Part shown: one piece after another, positions 53,018-62,426 of the stretch
Layout: each line of letters begins with the position of its first letter
How positions within the stretch are numbered: position 1 is the stretch's first letter
Origin: Anaerococcus tetradius ATCC 35098
Lineage (GTDB): Bacteria > Bacillota > Clostridia > Tissierellales > Peptoniphilaceae
Assembly: GCF_000159095.1 (NCBI RefSeq)
Contig: NZ_GG666295.1
Coordinates: 98,708 to 162,707 of the forward strand
Reading direction: 5' to 3'
Length of the DNA: 64,000 bases
Made by a program: the position numbers and the translations under genes
The notes under the pieces: generated by a model
What the model was told of the DNA's origin: nothing
Databases searched by the model: none
The model's input: only the letters and a program-made list of their open reading frames with translations

Positions 53018-55138
53018 ATGTTAAAGGTAATTAAAAGAGATGGAAGTCTTTCCAACTTTGAAAAAAATAAAATAGTAGTAGCAATTGAAAAAGCTATGAA
53101 CTCACCAAGTGGTGTCTTTGTTTCAAATCAGGCTTTAGAAATAGCAAACGAAATAGAATCTGAAGCTTTAAATATAGATAAAATTTCAATTTATGATATA
53201 GAAGATAAAGTCTACTATAAATTGATTGATAGAAATAATCCAGCAACAGCAAAATCATATGAAAGCTATAAGTCTGTTCAGGCTTATAAGAGAGAGATAA
53301 ACACCTCAGATGATGATATCCTAGGTCTATTAAATCAAACAAACATTGATGTTATGGATGAAAATTCTAACAAAAATCCTATAATAGCATCTACTCAAAG
53401 AGATTTAATCGCAGGTGAAGTTGCTAAAGATATAGCTAAAAGGAAGTTAATTCCCCTAGATCTTGTGGAGGCGCACGAATCAGCTGCCATACACATTCAT
53501 GATTTGGATTATTTTATTCAACCTATCTTTAATTGCTGTCTTGTCGATATGAAAGATATGCTTGATAAGGGAACTGTTGTTAATGATAAAATGATTGAGA
53601 CCCCAAAATCCTTCCAAGTTGCTTGTAATGTTATGACTCAAATTATTGCACAAATTGCTAGCAACCAATATGGAGGTCAATCAATCAATATTTCATGCCT
53701 TAGCCCTTATTTAGAAAAGTCTTATAAGAAAAATTTAGACTTATCTAAAAGCATCCTAGATGATGATAATAAGGCTATCGAAATGGCAAAAGCCTTGACC
53801 CAAAGGGACTTGGAAAGTGGTATACAAACTATTCAATATCAAATAAACACCCTTATGACAAGTAATGGTCAATCTCCATTTGTAACACTTTTTATGCATA
53901 CAGATGAAAAAGACCCCTATCTTGATAATACTGTAAAAATTATAGAAGAAATCCTAAAGCAAAGGATTATGGGAATTAAAAATGAGCAAGGTGTATATGT
54001 AACTCCAGCTTTTCCTAAGCTCATTTATGTTCTTGATGAAAATAATATCAGAGAAGATAGCAAATATTATAAGCTAACTGAACTTGCTGCAAAGTGTACA
54101 GCCAAGAGGATGTATCCAGACTATATATCAGCCAAGAAAATGAGGGAAAACTACGAAGGAAATGTCTTTTCACCTATGGGATGCAGGGCCTTTCTTCCAC
54201 CATACAAGGATGAGTTTGGAAATTACAAATTCGATGGAAGATTTAATATGGGTGTTGCAACAATAAATCTGCCACAAATTGGAATCCTTGCAAATGGGGA
54301 TGAAGATAAGTTTTTTGAAATTCTTGATAAGAGATTAGACCTAATTAAAAGAGTAGGTCTACTTAGATATGACCACCTTTCTAAGGTAACTAGCGATTCT
54401 TCTCCTATACATTTTAGACATGGTGCTATAGCAAGGCTAAATAGGCACCAACCTATAAAACCTCTTCTTGAAAATGGATATGCTACAGTAACAATCGGTT
54501 ATATAGGCATATATGAAGCAAGTATTTTAGTTACAGGTAAGAGTCATACTAGTAAAATCGGCCATGACTTTGCAATTAAAATAATGAAAGTTTTAAATGA
54601 CAAGAAAGAAGAATGGAGCAAAAAATACGGCATAGCTTTTGCTGTTTATGGAACTCCTGCTGAAAGCTTGACCCACAGATTTGCTTCAATAGATAAAAAA
54701 CGATTTGGAATTATAAAGGATGTAACAGACAAAGGCTTCTATACCAATTCTTTCCATGTAGATGTTAGAGAAGAAATTTCTGTTTTCGATAAATTTGATT
54801 TTGAATCAGAATTCCAACAACTATCTACTGGTGGTTGCATTTCTTATGCTGAAATACCTAATATGAATAATAATATCAAGGCAGTTTTGACCATGATAAA
54901 ATATATATATGAGCATATCCAATATGCAGAGTTTAATACTAAATCCGATTATTGCGGTGAATGTGGTTTTGATGGTGAAATACTATTGGATGAGGATAAT
55001 AACTGGTATTGTCCTAATTGTGGCAATAAGGATAGAAATACCCTAACAGTTGTAAGGAGAACCTGTGGCTATCTAGGAGAGAATTTCCGGAATGAAGGAA
55101 GAACCAAAGAAATCAAGGCTAGGGTAGTTCATATATGA
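53018..55138 (+). CDS. nrdD: Anaerobic (class III) ribonucleoside-triphosphate reductase
   Basis: Oxygen-sensitive glycyl-radical enzyme making dNTPs. N-terminal ATP-cone (LKVIKRDGSLSNFEKNKIVVAI, residues ~1-90), then the ten-stranded barrel (HIHDLDYFIQPIFNC, QYGGQSINIS, GCRAFLPPY), a C-terminal zinc site (CGECGFDG and CPNCGNK) and the glycyl-radical loop RRTCGYLGENFRNEGR. 706 residues. ATG at 53018 follows GGAGG; an upstream in-frame ATG at 53003 precedes that site and is rejected. NrdR boxes control it, and the activase gene overlaps its end by 4 nt. Confidence 0.97.
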   Translation: MLKVIKRDGSLSNFEKNKIVVAIEKAMNSPSGVFVSNQALEIANEIESEALNIDKISIYDIEDKVYYKLIDRNNPATAKSYESYKSVQAYKREINTSDDDILGLLNQTNIDVMDENSNKNPIIASTQRDLIAGEVAKDIAKRKLIPLDLVEAHESAAIHIHDLDYFIQPIFNCCLVDMKDMLDKGTVVNDKMIETPKSFQVACNVMTQIIAQIASNQYGGQSINISCLSPYLEKSYKKNLDLSKSILDDDNKAIEMAKALTQRDLESGIQTIQYQINTLMTSNGQSPFVTLFMHTDEKDPYLDNTVKIIEEILKQRIMGIKNEQGVYVTPAFPKLIYVLDENNIREDSKYYKLTELAAKCTAKRMYPDYISAKKMRENYEGNVFSPMGCRAFLPPYKDEFGNYKFDGRFNMGVATINLPQIGILANGDEDKFFEILDKRLDLIKRVGLLRYDHLSKVTSDSSPIHFRHGAIARLNRHQPIKPLLENGYATVTIGYIGIYEASILVTGKSHTSKIGHDFAIKIMKVLNDKKEEWSKKYGIAFAVYGTPAESLTHRFASIDKKRFGIIKDVTDKGFYTNSFHVDVREEISVFDKFDFESEFQQLSTGGCISYAEIPNMNNNIKAVLTMIKYIYEHIQYAEFNTKSDYCGECGFDGEILLDEDNNWYCPNCGNKDRNTLTVVRRTCGYLGENFRNEGRTKEIKARVVHI

Positions 55139-55635
55139 GATATGGTCAAATTAGGAAATACGATATAGCAAATGGTCCTGGTATCAGGACCTCTTTTTTC
55201 TTAACAGGATGTGACAGAAACTGTAAAAACTGCTTCAATAGAGAATATATGGACTTCAATTTCGGAAAGATACGGGATGAAGAAGCTTTAAGAGAAGTTC
55301 TTTCTTACTTAAAGCTAGATCAGATAGAAGGGCTAACAATCCTTGGTGGAGAACCTCTAGAAAATCCCCTAGGACTCCTTCAAGCCCTTAAAGATATAAG
55401 AAAAGAAATAGATAAATCAATTTGGCTTTATAGTGGCTTCAAATACGAGGTTCTTTATAATATAAATATTGCAAGGGAAATTCTTAAACTAGTAGATGTC
55501 CTAGTTGATGGTGAGTTTGTTGAAGAGTTGAAAGATTTAAGCCTAGATTTTAGGGGTTCTTCAAATCAGAGGATAATTGATGTTAAAGCTTCATTAAATA
55601 AGAATAAAATAATTCTTATGAATGGGTATAAGTAA
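55135..55635 (+). CDS. nrdG: Anaerobic ribonucleotide reductase activating protein
   Basis: Radical SAM activase that generates the glycyl radical on NrdD. 166 residues. FFLTGCDRNCKNCFNRE supplies the CxxxCxxC cluster motif, ANGPGIRTS is the usual preceding segment, and GLTILGGEPLENP is the SAM-binding GGEP motif. The ATGA overlap with nrdD signals coupled translation. Confidence 0.95.
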   Translation: MRYGQIRKYDIANGPGIRTSFFLTGCDRNCKNCFNREYMDFNFGKIRDEEALREVLSYLKLDQIEGLTILGGEPLENPLGLLQALKDIRKEIDKSIWLYSGFKYEVLYNINIAREILKLVDVLVDGEFVEELKDLSLDFRGSSNQRIIDVKASLNKNKIILMNGYK

Positions 55636-55652
55636 TATTAATAGGAGGAATT

Positions 55653-56237
55653 ATGAATAGAAACAGAAAAATGAAGGGCTTTTCAGCCATAATCGCAATT
55701 ATAGCTATAGCCGTAATACTATTAATAGCTATTGTCCCAACTTATAATAATCTAGCTAGTTCTAGAGAAAATGTAAACAAGGCCTATGCTCAGGTACAAA
55801 ATGTGGTTCAAAGAAGGGCAGATCTCATCCCAAATCTTGTAAATACTGTAAAAGGCTACACAAAACACGAAGAAGATACTTTAAAAGAAGTTACCAATGC
55901 TAGGGCAGGAGTAAACAATGCCAAAAATCCTGAAGAACTTGCAAAAGCAAACGAAGAACTTACAAAAGCTGTAGGAAATATCAACGTAGTTGTTGAAGCC
56001 TATCCTGAATTAAAGGCTGATACCCAATTCGTATCACTTATGGATGAGATAGCAGGTAGTGAAAATAGAATCTCAGTCGAAAGGAAAAATTACAACGAAG
56101 CTTGTCAAGAATTTAATAGCAAATTAGTTAGATTTCCTACAAATCTAATAGGCAAGGTCACAGGATTTAAACAAGCAGAATATTTTAAAGCAAGTGAAAG
56201 TGCCCAAGAAGCACCAACAGTAGATTTCAATAAATAG
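55653..56237 (+). CDS. lemA: LemA family protein
   Basis: A 194-residue protein with a short N-terminus, one membrane helix (residues ~10-30, AIIAIIAIAVILLIAIVP-like) and a helical domain: YNNLASSRENVNKAYAQVQNVVQRRADLIPNLVNTVKGY is the LemA signature. Function is unknown. AGGAGG precedes the ATG, 17 nt after nrdG. The TPM-domain gene downstream is the frequent partner of lemA. Confidence 0.93.
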   Translation: MNRNRKMKGFSAIIAIIAIAVILLIAIVPTYNNLASSRENVNKAYAQVQNVVQRRADLIPNLVNTVKGYTKHEEDTLKEVTNARAGVNNAKNPEELAKANEELTKAVGNINVVVEAYPELKADTQFVSLMDEIAGSENRISVERKNYNEACQEFNSKLVRFPTNLIGKVTGFKQAEYFKASESAQEAPTVDFNK

Positions 56238-56246
56238 GAGAAAAAA

Positions 56247-57077
56247 ATGAAAAGGGCCGTGAAAATAAAATTAAATTTAATAATTATAATTATCTTCTGC
56301 CTTTTTCCAAAGCTTGCTCAGGCAGATGATTTATCATCAAAAATCAATAACTATTGCTATGACGAGCTTTCTATTTTAGATGAAAATACTAAAGAAAATA
56401 TAAAAAATACAAATAAGGAACTTCAAAAGAAAACTGGATCACAAATTCTTGTTTTGACCTTAAACAATCCTGATGGATTGGATGCTATGTCCTATGGGAG
56501 TGATTTATTCAATCAACTTAAAATAGGGGCTAAGGATAAAGATAATGGAGTATTGATTCTTTTTCTTGAAAATAAAGCTGATAAGAAAAGACAAATTGCA
56601 ATTATCCCTGGCTATGGTCTAGAAGGAAGGCTTAACGATGGCAAGGTCGGCAGGATAATTGATGATTTTATGATGGATGATTTCAAAAAGGGAGATTACT
56701 CAAAGGGAATCAACCAAGGATTTTCTGCCGTTGTTAGTCAAGTTGCCGAAGAATACCAAGTAGACCTTACTGGTGATTATGAAAGCTATCAAAAGGAATT
56801 GGACCAAGATGATGGATTTAATCCTTTCTATGTATTTTTCATGATTATCATTTTTATAATCATTGCCAACAGATTATCAAGATTTAGAAGTTTTAATAGA
56901 ACTTTTTATGGTCAACCAAGAAATACTTTCCCTAGCTGGTTTGGTAGAGGATTTTGGGATGATGACGATGATGATTTTCCATTTTCTGGTTGGTCTTCAG
57001 GTGGAGGATTTTCTGGATCTGGCTTTAGCGGCGGTGGTGGAAGTACCGGTGGCGGTGGAGCTAGTAGAAGTTTTTAA
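56247..57077 (+). CDS. TPM-domain membrane protein (YgcG-like)
   Basis: Secreted-side membrane protein of 276 residues. Signal peptide 1-26 ending AQA, TPM domain ~32-170 (YDELSILDENTKENIKNTNKE, GSQILVLTLNN, QIAIIPGYGLEGRLNDGKVGRI), a transmembrane helix ~189-205, and a tail with an acidic DDDDDDF stretch and a Gly/Ser-rich end (GGGGSTGGGGASRSF). Some TPM proteins have acid phosphatase activity or assist photosystem repair; here no function can be assigned. Paired with lemA, 9 nt apart. Confidence 0.88.
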   Translation: MKRAVKIKLNLIIIIIFCLFPKLAQADDLSSKINNYCYDELSILDENTKENIKNTNKELQKKTGSQILVLTLNNPDGLDAMSYGSDLFNQLKIGAKDKDNGVLILFLENKADKKRQIAIIPGYGLEGRLNDGKVGRIIDDFMMDDFKKGDYSKGINQGFSAVVSQVAEEYQVDLTGDYESYQKELDQDDGFNPFYVFFMIIIFIIIANRLSRFRSFNRTFYGQPRNTFPSWFGRGFWDDDDDDFPFSGWSSGGGFSGSGFSGGGGSTGGGGASRSF

Positions 57078-57080
57078 TTC

Positions 57081-57115
57081 AAAAAGGAGCGTGGTTATCC
57101 ACGGCTCCTTTTTTA
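57081..57115. terminator. Terminator between convergent TPM and folT genes
   Basis: AAAAAGGAGC-GTGG, loop TTAT, CCAC-G-GCTCCTTTTTT: a stem of about 13 bp with one bulged G, A-run on the left and T-run on the right. The folT stop codon lies at its right edge. Confidence 0.85.
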
Positions 57116-57631
57116 GTGCTTAATTCTTGGTAATATTCTTTCATAAATTAGTAGAAGCAAAATATAATTGATGATTGCATCTGGTATAACCTTAATTGCT
57201 CTACCTGCTAATAGTACCTTGTATGGAGTTCCGTATAATTGGGTTAGCCATAAAGGTGTAAGTAGACCGTGATTAATTCCATATACAAAAAGAATAACAA
57301 GGACTATCAAAAGTCTAGTGTTAATATTTTTCTCTTTTCCGTACTTAAAAATTAATCCTGGTACCATAGCTGTTAGTATTGCTCCTAGAGTAAAGCCTGG
57401 ATGGAAAGTTCCCCCAAGGTTTATCATTATTCCTATCATATCTGAACAAAGACCTGCTAAGGCACCTAAGAGTGGGCCAAAAAGCATTCCCACTAGCATC
57501 AAAGGTAAGGTCCCAAAGGATATCTTAATATTAGGAGATAATTGTATTCCCAATACTCTAGATAAGATTATGCTTAACGCAGTAAGCATAGCCGCTTTTA
57601 CTAAATTGTTTACTAATATTTTATTTTTCAT
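57113..57631 (-). CDS. folT: Folate ECF transporter substrate-binding (S) component
   Basis: Membrane protein that binds folate and docks on the shared ECF module (EcfA/A'/T, not in this window). 172 residues with five to six hydrophobic helices. VKAAMLTALSIILSRVLGI is the interface helix with small residues, and SPNIKISFGTLPLMLVGMLFGPLLGALAG is the conserved FolT core. Identity as FolT rests on these and the tetrahydrofolate riboswitch directly upstream. ATG at 57631 follows AAGGGG; a more upstream in-frame ATG at 57676 would lie inside the riboswitch and is rejected. Confidence 0.93.
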   Translation of the reverse strand: MKNKILVNNLVKAAMLTALSIILSRVLGIQLSPNIKISFGTLPLMLVGMLFGPLLGALAGLCSDMIGIMINLGGTFHPGFTLGAILTAMVPGLIFKYGKEKNINTRLLIVLVILFVYGINHGLLTPLWLTQLYGTPYKVLLAGRAIKVIPDAIINYILLLLIYERILPRIKH

Positions 57632-57646
57632 ATTTCCCCTTTCTAT

Positions 57647-57739
57647 CAGAGGGCAGCGGTTGCGATAAAGAATCACGCATTCGCTTCGTTTAGGAACAAC
57701 AACCCATTTCCTAACACTTAATGCTCTTTATCTACTCTG
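57647..57739 (-). ncRNA. Tetrahydrofolate riboswitch (folT leader)
   Basis: On the minus strand the leader holds the conserved THF-I elements in order: CAGAGTAGAT at the 5' side, GCATTAAGTGTT, AATGGG, TTGTTGTT, AACGAAGCGAATGCG, and CGCAACCGCTGCCCTCTG at the 3' side. CAGAG/CTCTG close the outer helix. The 3' end is 10 nt from the folT Shine-Dalgarno, so ligand probably controls translation initiation. Confidence 0.92.
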
Positions 57740-57747
57740 ATGGATAT

Positions 57748-57753
57748 ATTATA
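57748..57753 (-). promoter_or_regulatory. -10 box upstream of the riboswitch
   Basis: TATAAT on the minus strand (57748-57753), 9 bp before the aptamer. The -35 region is weak (TTCTAT). Confidence 0.5.
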
Positions 57754-57839
57754 AACTAAAATTGATAAAAATAGAAGAGCTTTTTTTAAGTTTTGATTAA
57801 TTTGTTTTTTCTCATATACTATTATATAAGGAGTTAGAT

Positions 57840-59246
57840 TTGAAAGATAAAGTTGAAAAAAGAAATGTTGATTTGGGCAAGGATCCCATAAAAGGCTTGC
57901 TCTTAAAGCTTGCAATTCCGGCGATTACCTCACAAATTGTTAATGTTTTGTATAATATAGTTGATAGGGTTTTTATTGGACATATTCCTAAAGTTGGCAA
58001 TCTCGCTCTCACAGGTGTAGGCGTTGGTTTTCCTATAGTTATTCTGATATCCTCCTTTGCCGCCCTTTTTTCCTATGGTGCCGCTACTAGATCTAGCATC
58101 TATCTTGGTAGAAAAGATAAAGAAATGGCAGAAAAAATATTAGGTAATTCACTAACGTCTTTGCTAATAGCTTCCCTTTTCTTATCCATATTTGTTATTA
58201 TTTTTAAAGAAAAGCTACTTTATATTTTTGGTGCTAGCACTAATACTATTTCGTATGGACTTGAGTACATAAGTATATACGCTCTAGGAACAATTTTTGT
58301 ACATATCACCTTGGGAATGAATGTCTTTATTGCAGTTCAAGGATTCTCTACAATAGCTATGAGAACCGTAATTATAGGAGCTCTTTCTAATATAATTTTA
58401 GATCCAATTTTTATCTATGTATTTGCTATGGGAGTTAGGGGAGCAGCCCTTGCTACTATAATATCTCAAGCCTTATCAGCTATTCACGCCTTGAAGTTTT
58501 TAACTGGGTCAAGGACAACTATAAGAATAAGAAAATCATGTATGAAAATTGAAAAGAAAATACTTTTGCCAGCTCTTGCCCTTGGCGTAGCACCCTTTAT
58601 TATGCAATCGACAGAAAGTGTATTAATGCTTGCCTTTAATTATAATCTGTTAAAATTTGGAGGGGACCTCGCTGTTGGTACTATGACAATCACTTCTTCT
58701 TTAATGCAATTTGCCTTATTACCAGTCGACGGCATAACCCTAGGAGGTCAAGCAATATTATCTTATAATTTTGGAGCAAATGATTTTAGTAGAGTTAAGG
58801 AAGCATTTAAAATTCAAACTATTGCGTGTGTTGGCTTTACTAGTATCCTTTGGGCACTCTTGATGATTTTTCCTAGCTTGTTTGCAAAGATTTTCAGCTC
58901 TAATGTTGAACTAATTGCAAATACATCTTGGGCTATAAGGGTATTTTTTGCATCTATTTTCTTATTTGGCTTGCAATTATCCTGCCAGCAATCATTTATT
59001 GCCTTTTCAGATGCCAGAACAAGTACTTTCCTTGCTATTTTTAGGAAGATGATCGTGCTAATACCCCTAATCTTCATCTTGCCGAGATTTTTTGATGATA
59101 AAGTCTTTGCAGTATTTCTGTCAGAACCGATAGCTGATACTATTGCTGTTTTAACAACTGTAAGTATGTTTAGGATGAAATTTAAAAAAATAGAAAAATT
59201 TATGAAGCTTGATAGAAATTCAAAAGCTCAATTGTATTATAAATAA
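57840..59246 (+). CDS. MATE family efflux transporter
   Basis: A 468-residue multidrug-and-toxin-extrusion-type carrier with about 12 membrane helices in two homologous halves: KLAIPAITSQIVNVLYNIVDRVFIG opens the first, LALGVAPFIMQSTESVLML opens the second. DPIKGLLLKLAIP is the usual MATE entry segment. Coupling to Na+ or H+ and substrate cannot be read. Start is TTG at 57840 with AAGGAG (57828-57833). Divergent from folT. Confidence 0.92.
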   Translation: MKDKVEKRNVDLGKDPIKGLLLKLAIPAITSQIVNVLYNIVDRVFIGHIPKVGNLALTGVGVGFPIVILISSFAALFSYGAATRSSIYLGRKDKEMAEKILGNSLTSLLIASLFLSIFVIIFKEKLLYIFGASTNTISYGLEYISIYALGTIFVHITLGMNVFIAVQGFSTIAMRTVIIGALSNIILDPIFIYVFAMGVRGAALATIISQALSAIHALKFLTGSRTTIRIRKSCMKIEKKILLPALALGVAPFIMQSTESVLMLAFNYNLLKFGGDLAVGTMTITSSLMQFALLPVDGITLGGQAILSYNFGANDFSRVKEAFKIQTIACVGFTSILWALLMIFPSLFAKIFSSNVELIANTSWAIRVFFASIFLFGLQLSCQQSFIAFSDARTSTFLAIFRKMIVLIPLIFILPRFFDDKVFAVFLSEPIADTIAVLTTVSMFRMKFKKIEKFMKLDRNSKAQLYYK

Positions 59247-59275
59247 GCTCCAGCCTTTAGCTAGAGCTTATTTCT
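59241..59275. terminator. Bidirectional terminator
   Basis: AAATAAGCTC-c-AGC (59241-59254), loop CTTTA, GCT-a-GAGCTTATTT (59260-59273) with one mismatch. It lies between the convergent MATE and nitroreductase genes and covers the MATE stop. Confidence 0.7.
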
Positions 59276-60020
59276 ATTTTATTATAAAATTTTGATTGAT
59301 TAAGGTCTCAAACATTTTATTCCTATTAAAAACAATAGTTCCTTGTTTTTTAGGAATTTGAAGAGAAAAAGAATCGCTCCTTCTGTTTGCATCTCTTAAA
59401 TCATAATAATTCGTCATTTCCTCATCATATTCCCTAATTTTTTCATTATAATTGTCAAATACCTGATAAGAGTCGACGAAGGCTCTTAAATTAATTGGCA
59501 TTCTAGGTTTTAGCTGAGGATTTTGCTTTGGATAGCCGAAACCTAATCCTATAGCTGGATAAGTGAGTTTCGGTAGTTTTAATAAGTCAATAATTTTTTG
59601 GGTATCATTATGGATATTACCGTAATAGTTTGTTCCAAGTCCTAGAGATTCTGCTGCAACTGCTACATTTTGGGCAGCAATTATTGAATCGGTAAAGGCT
59701 TGAATGAACTTATCAAATCCAATCATTTCATCATTTTCACTTGAGTTCTCCTTTGCAATATTGTAGTTTCTAAACAAATCGGCTACAAATATCCATATCT
59801 CAGGAGCTCTTTTCATATAAGCTTGGCCTCCAATTTCTGCTAGCTTATCTTTAAGGGTTTTGTTTTTTATGCGAATTATAGTAGAAAATTGCATACCATT
59901 AGAACTAGGTGAATGATTGGCAACTTCAAGTAATTTATTTATTGTTTTCTCGTCAATTTTCTCATTGGTAAATTCTCTTATAGTCCTATGCTTTAAGGCT
60001 ATATCAATTGTATTGTTCAT
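59274..60020 (-). CDS. NADPH-dependent nitroreductase (NfsA/FRP-like)
   Basis: FMN flavoprotein of 248 residues. The start has the typical LKHRTIREFTNEKIDEKTI (FMN-phosphate Arg residues) and VANHSPSSNGMQFS. The middle has DSIIAAQNVAVAAESLGLGTNYYGNI, and PKLTYPAIGLGFGYPKQNPQLKPRMP is the NfsA/FRP-branch signature. ATG at 60020 follows AGGAGG; a more upstream ATG at 60035 precedes that site. Physiological substrate unknown. Confidence 0.92.
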   Translation of the reverse strand: MNNTIDIALKHRTIREFTNEKIDEKTINKLLEVANHSPSSNGMQFSTIIRIKNKTLKDKLAEIGGQAYMKRAPEIWIFVADLFRNYNIAKENSSENDEMIGFDKFIQAFTDSIIAAQNVAVAAESLGLGTNYYGNIHNDTQKIIDLLKLPKLTYPAIGLGFGYPKQNPQLKPRMPINLRAFVDSYQVFDNYNEKIREYDEEMTNYYDLRDANRRSDSFSLQIPKKQGTIVFNRNKMFETLINQNFIIK

Positions 60021-60083
60021 TTTTCCTCCTAACAATCTTTTTCTTTATATACCCACTATGCTATAATTTACTTAGGTGATAAG

Positions 60084-62426
60084 ATGTTAGTTAAAATTTC
60101 TGTAAGAAACTTAATAGAATTTGTCATGAGATCAGGCGATATTGATAATAGCTTTAGAGATAATGCAAGGATGATTGAAGGCATTAGAGCCCACCAAAGA
60201 ATCCAAAAATCATATGGCAAAAATTATACTAAAGAATATAAGTTAAAACATAGAATAAATATTGCACAAACAGAATTTCTTGTCGAAGGAAGGGCTGATG
60301 GGCTTATAAAAGAAAATGATAGCTATATAATTGACGAGATAAAGTCAACCAAACGTGACCTTGATGAGATAGATGGTTCTAATCAAATGCATTGGGCCCA
60401 AGCTAAGTGCTACGCTTATTTTTTTGCCTGTGATAATGATTTATCAACTATTGATATAACATTGACTTATGTTTCTTTAGAAAATTATAAGACTAAAATT
60501 TTTAGAAAGACTTTTAATAAGGACGAATTAGAAATTTTCTACATTGACTTGCTTAATAGATACATAGAATTTTCAAAAATCCTTAGCAAGAATATCGATC
60601 AAAGGAACTCTACAAGCAAAAGTATTGATTTTCCATATGATTCTTATAGGAAGGGACAAAGAAAGATGGCTGTTGCTATTTATACAGCTATCCTAGATGA
60701 AAAGAATATTTTTATAGATGCACCTACTGGAATTGGCAAGACTATTTCATCAATATTTCCATCAATAAAGTCATTTAGTGAAGACTTAGCTGACAAAATT
60801 TTTTACCTTACTGCAAAGAATACTACTTCAAAAGAAGCTATTAAGGCTATTAAGCTTTTAGAAGAAAAGGGACTAAGGCTTAAAGCTGTGCAAATTACTT
60901 CCAAGGAGAAAGTTTGTCTTAATGATGAAGTAAAATGTAATCCAATTGATTGTCCATTTGCCAAGGGACATTTTGATAGGGTAAATGATGCTCTCAAAGA
61001 TATACTAACAAATGAGTCCATTATGGACTATGATATAATAACTTCTTATGCCGAAAAGCACAGGGTATGTCCCCTAGAATTTGAATTTGATATATCGACT
61101 TTTTCCGACTTTATCATTTGCGATTACAATTATATTTTTGACCCAAATGTTTATCTTAGGCGTTTTTTTGATGAGCTAGTAAATAGATATATCTTCCTAA
61201 TAGACGAAGCTCATAATCTTTTAGATAGGACTAGAGATATGTATTCCTTCTCTTTTTCGAATACAGACTTTATCGAACTTAAAAATTCCCTAGATGTTAA
61301 AAGGGATAAGAAAATTATAAAAATTGTAGACGATATTATAGAATATTTTGAAAATAATTATATTAAATTCGGAAAAAGACTCCATTACTATACAACAAAG
61401 CAAGTTTTGGATTTAGATGAGAAACTCATCTTGCTTTCTAAAAAAATGGAAAATTTTCTGATTAAAGAAAAAGACGACAAAAACTATGATTTTGTTTTGG
61501 AAATATATTTTAGGATAAATTCATATCTAAGAATCTCTGATCAATTCATGGAAGGCTTTTATAATGTTATCTCCATTGATGAGGACAATGAAGAAAAGAC
61601 TTTTGCAATTAAATGCGTTGATCCATCCTATGTGCTAAAAAAGAAATATGATTTGGCAAGAACAAGCGTATTTTTCTCTGCTACCCTTTCGCCTATGAAG
61701 TTTTTTATGATAATGCTTGGAGCAAAATCAAGCCTTAAACTTAGGTTAGATATGCCTTTTTCATCAGACAAGCTAATGATTATCCAAAAATCTATATCAA
61801 CAAGGTATAAGGATAGATTTGCGAACATTTCTAGGATTTCTGATTTGATTTATGAGTTTGTGCAAAGTAAAAAAGGAAACTATTTTATTTTTTTCCCTTC
61901 TTTTGATTATCTAGAAAAGATTGCAGGTGATTATATGCTAAGGCATAATGAAAAAATTCTAATTCAAGATAGATCCATGAATCAGATAGAAAGATCTCGA
62001 TTTTTAAAGAAATTTACCGATGATAGTAGCGAGATCGCCTTTGTAGTCCTCGGAGGAGTTTTCGCAGAAGGAGTTGATCTTATTGGAAATAAGCTGATAG
62101 GTTCAATGATTATTTCTGTTGGCATGCCTGGTTTATCCTTTGATAGGAATCTAATAAAAGAATATTTTGACAGGAAAAACATGGCAGGCTTTGATTACTC
62201 ATATACTTATCCTGGTATTAACAAGGTCTTTCAGGCAGCAGGAAGAGTAATTAGAAGTGAAAATGATAGGGGTATAATCTATTTAGTTGACGATAGATAT
62301 ACCTGGACTAAATATCAAAGTCTATTTCCCAAACATTGGAAATATATAAAATACTTGGATGAAAATGAAAATCCAGAAACAATAATAGATGAATTTTGGA
62401 GTAAAGATGAGAAAAAAGAAAATTGA
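60084..62426 (+). CDS. Nuclease-fused Rad3/XPD-type Fe-S DNA helicase (DinG-like)
   Basis: A 780-residue two-part protein. Residues ~1-160 look like a PD-(D/E)XK/Cas4-like nuclease domain: EGRADG and, 15 residues on, DEIKST (D-E-K), then QAKCYAYFFA (QhxxY-like). The rest is a superfamily 2 XPD/DinG helicase: DAPTGIGKTIS (~211), a four-Cys Fe-S region (VCLNDEVKCNPIDCPF ~276, and HRVCPLEFEF ~328), LIDEAHNLLDR (~373), FFSATLSP, GGVFAEGVDL and QAAGRVIRSENDRG. It probably unwinds damaged or structured DNA 5'-3'. GGTGAT precedes the ATG. The next gene overlaps its end by 20 nt. Confidence 0.9.
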   Translation: MLVKISVRNLIEFVMRSGDIDNSFRDNARMIEGIRAHQRIQKSYGKNYTKEYKLKHRINIAQTEFLVEGRADGLIKENDSYIIDEIKSTKRDLDEIDGSNQMHWAQAKCYAYFFACDNDLSTIDITLTYVSLENYKTKIFRKTFNKDELEIFYIDLLNRYIEFSKILSKNIDQRNSTSKSIDFPYDSYRKGQRKMAVAIYTAILDEKNIFIDAPTGIGKTISSIFPSIKSFSEDLADKIFYLTAKNTTSKEAIKAIKLLEEKGLRLKAVQITSKEKVCLNDEVKCNPIDCPFAKGHFDRVNDALKDILTNESIMDYDIITSYAEKHRVCPLEFEFDISTFSDFIICDYNYIFDPNVYLRRFFDELVNRYIFLIDEAHNLLDRTRDMYSFSFSNTDFIELKNSLDVKRDKKIIKIVDDIIEYFENNYIKFGKRLHYYTTKQVLDLDEKLILLSKKMENFLIKEKDDKNYDFVLEIYFRINSYLRISDQFMEGFYNVISIDEDNEEKTFAIKCVDPSYVLKKKYDLARTSVFFSATLSPMKFFMIMLGAKSSLKLRLDMPFSSDKLMIIQKSISTRYKDRFANISRISDLIYEFVQSKKGNYFIFFPSFDYLEKIAGDYMLRHNEKILIQDRSMNQIERSRFLKKFTDDSSEIAFVVLGGVFAEGVDLIGNKLIGSMIISVGMPGLSFDRNLIKEYFDRKNMAGFDYSYTYPGINKVFQAAGRVIRSENDRGIIYLVDDRYTWTKYQSLFPKHWKYIKYLDENENPETIIDEFWSKDEKKEN

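Noticed and set aside
57318..57668. 116-codon plus-strand reading frame opposite folT
   Set aside because: It is antisense to a well-supported membrane protein and to its riboswitch; no Shine-Dalgarno or family features.
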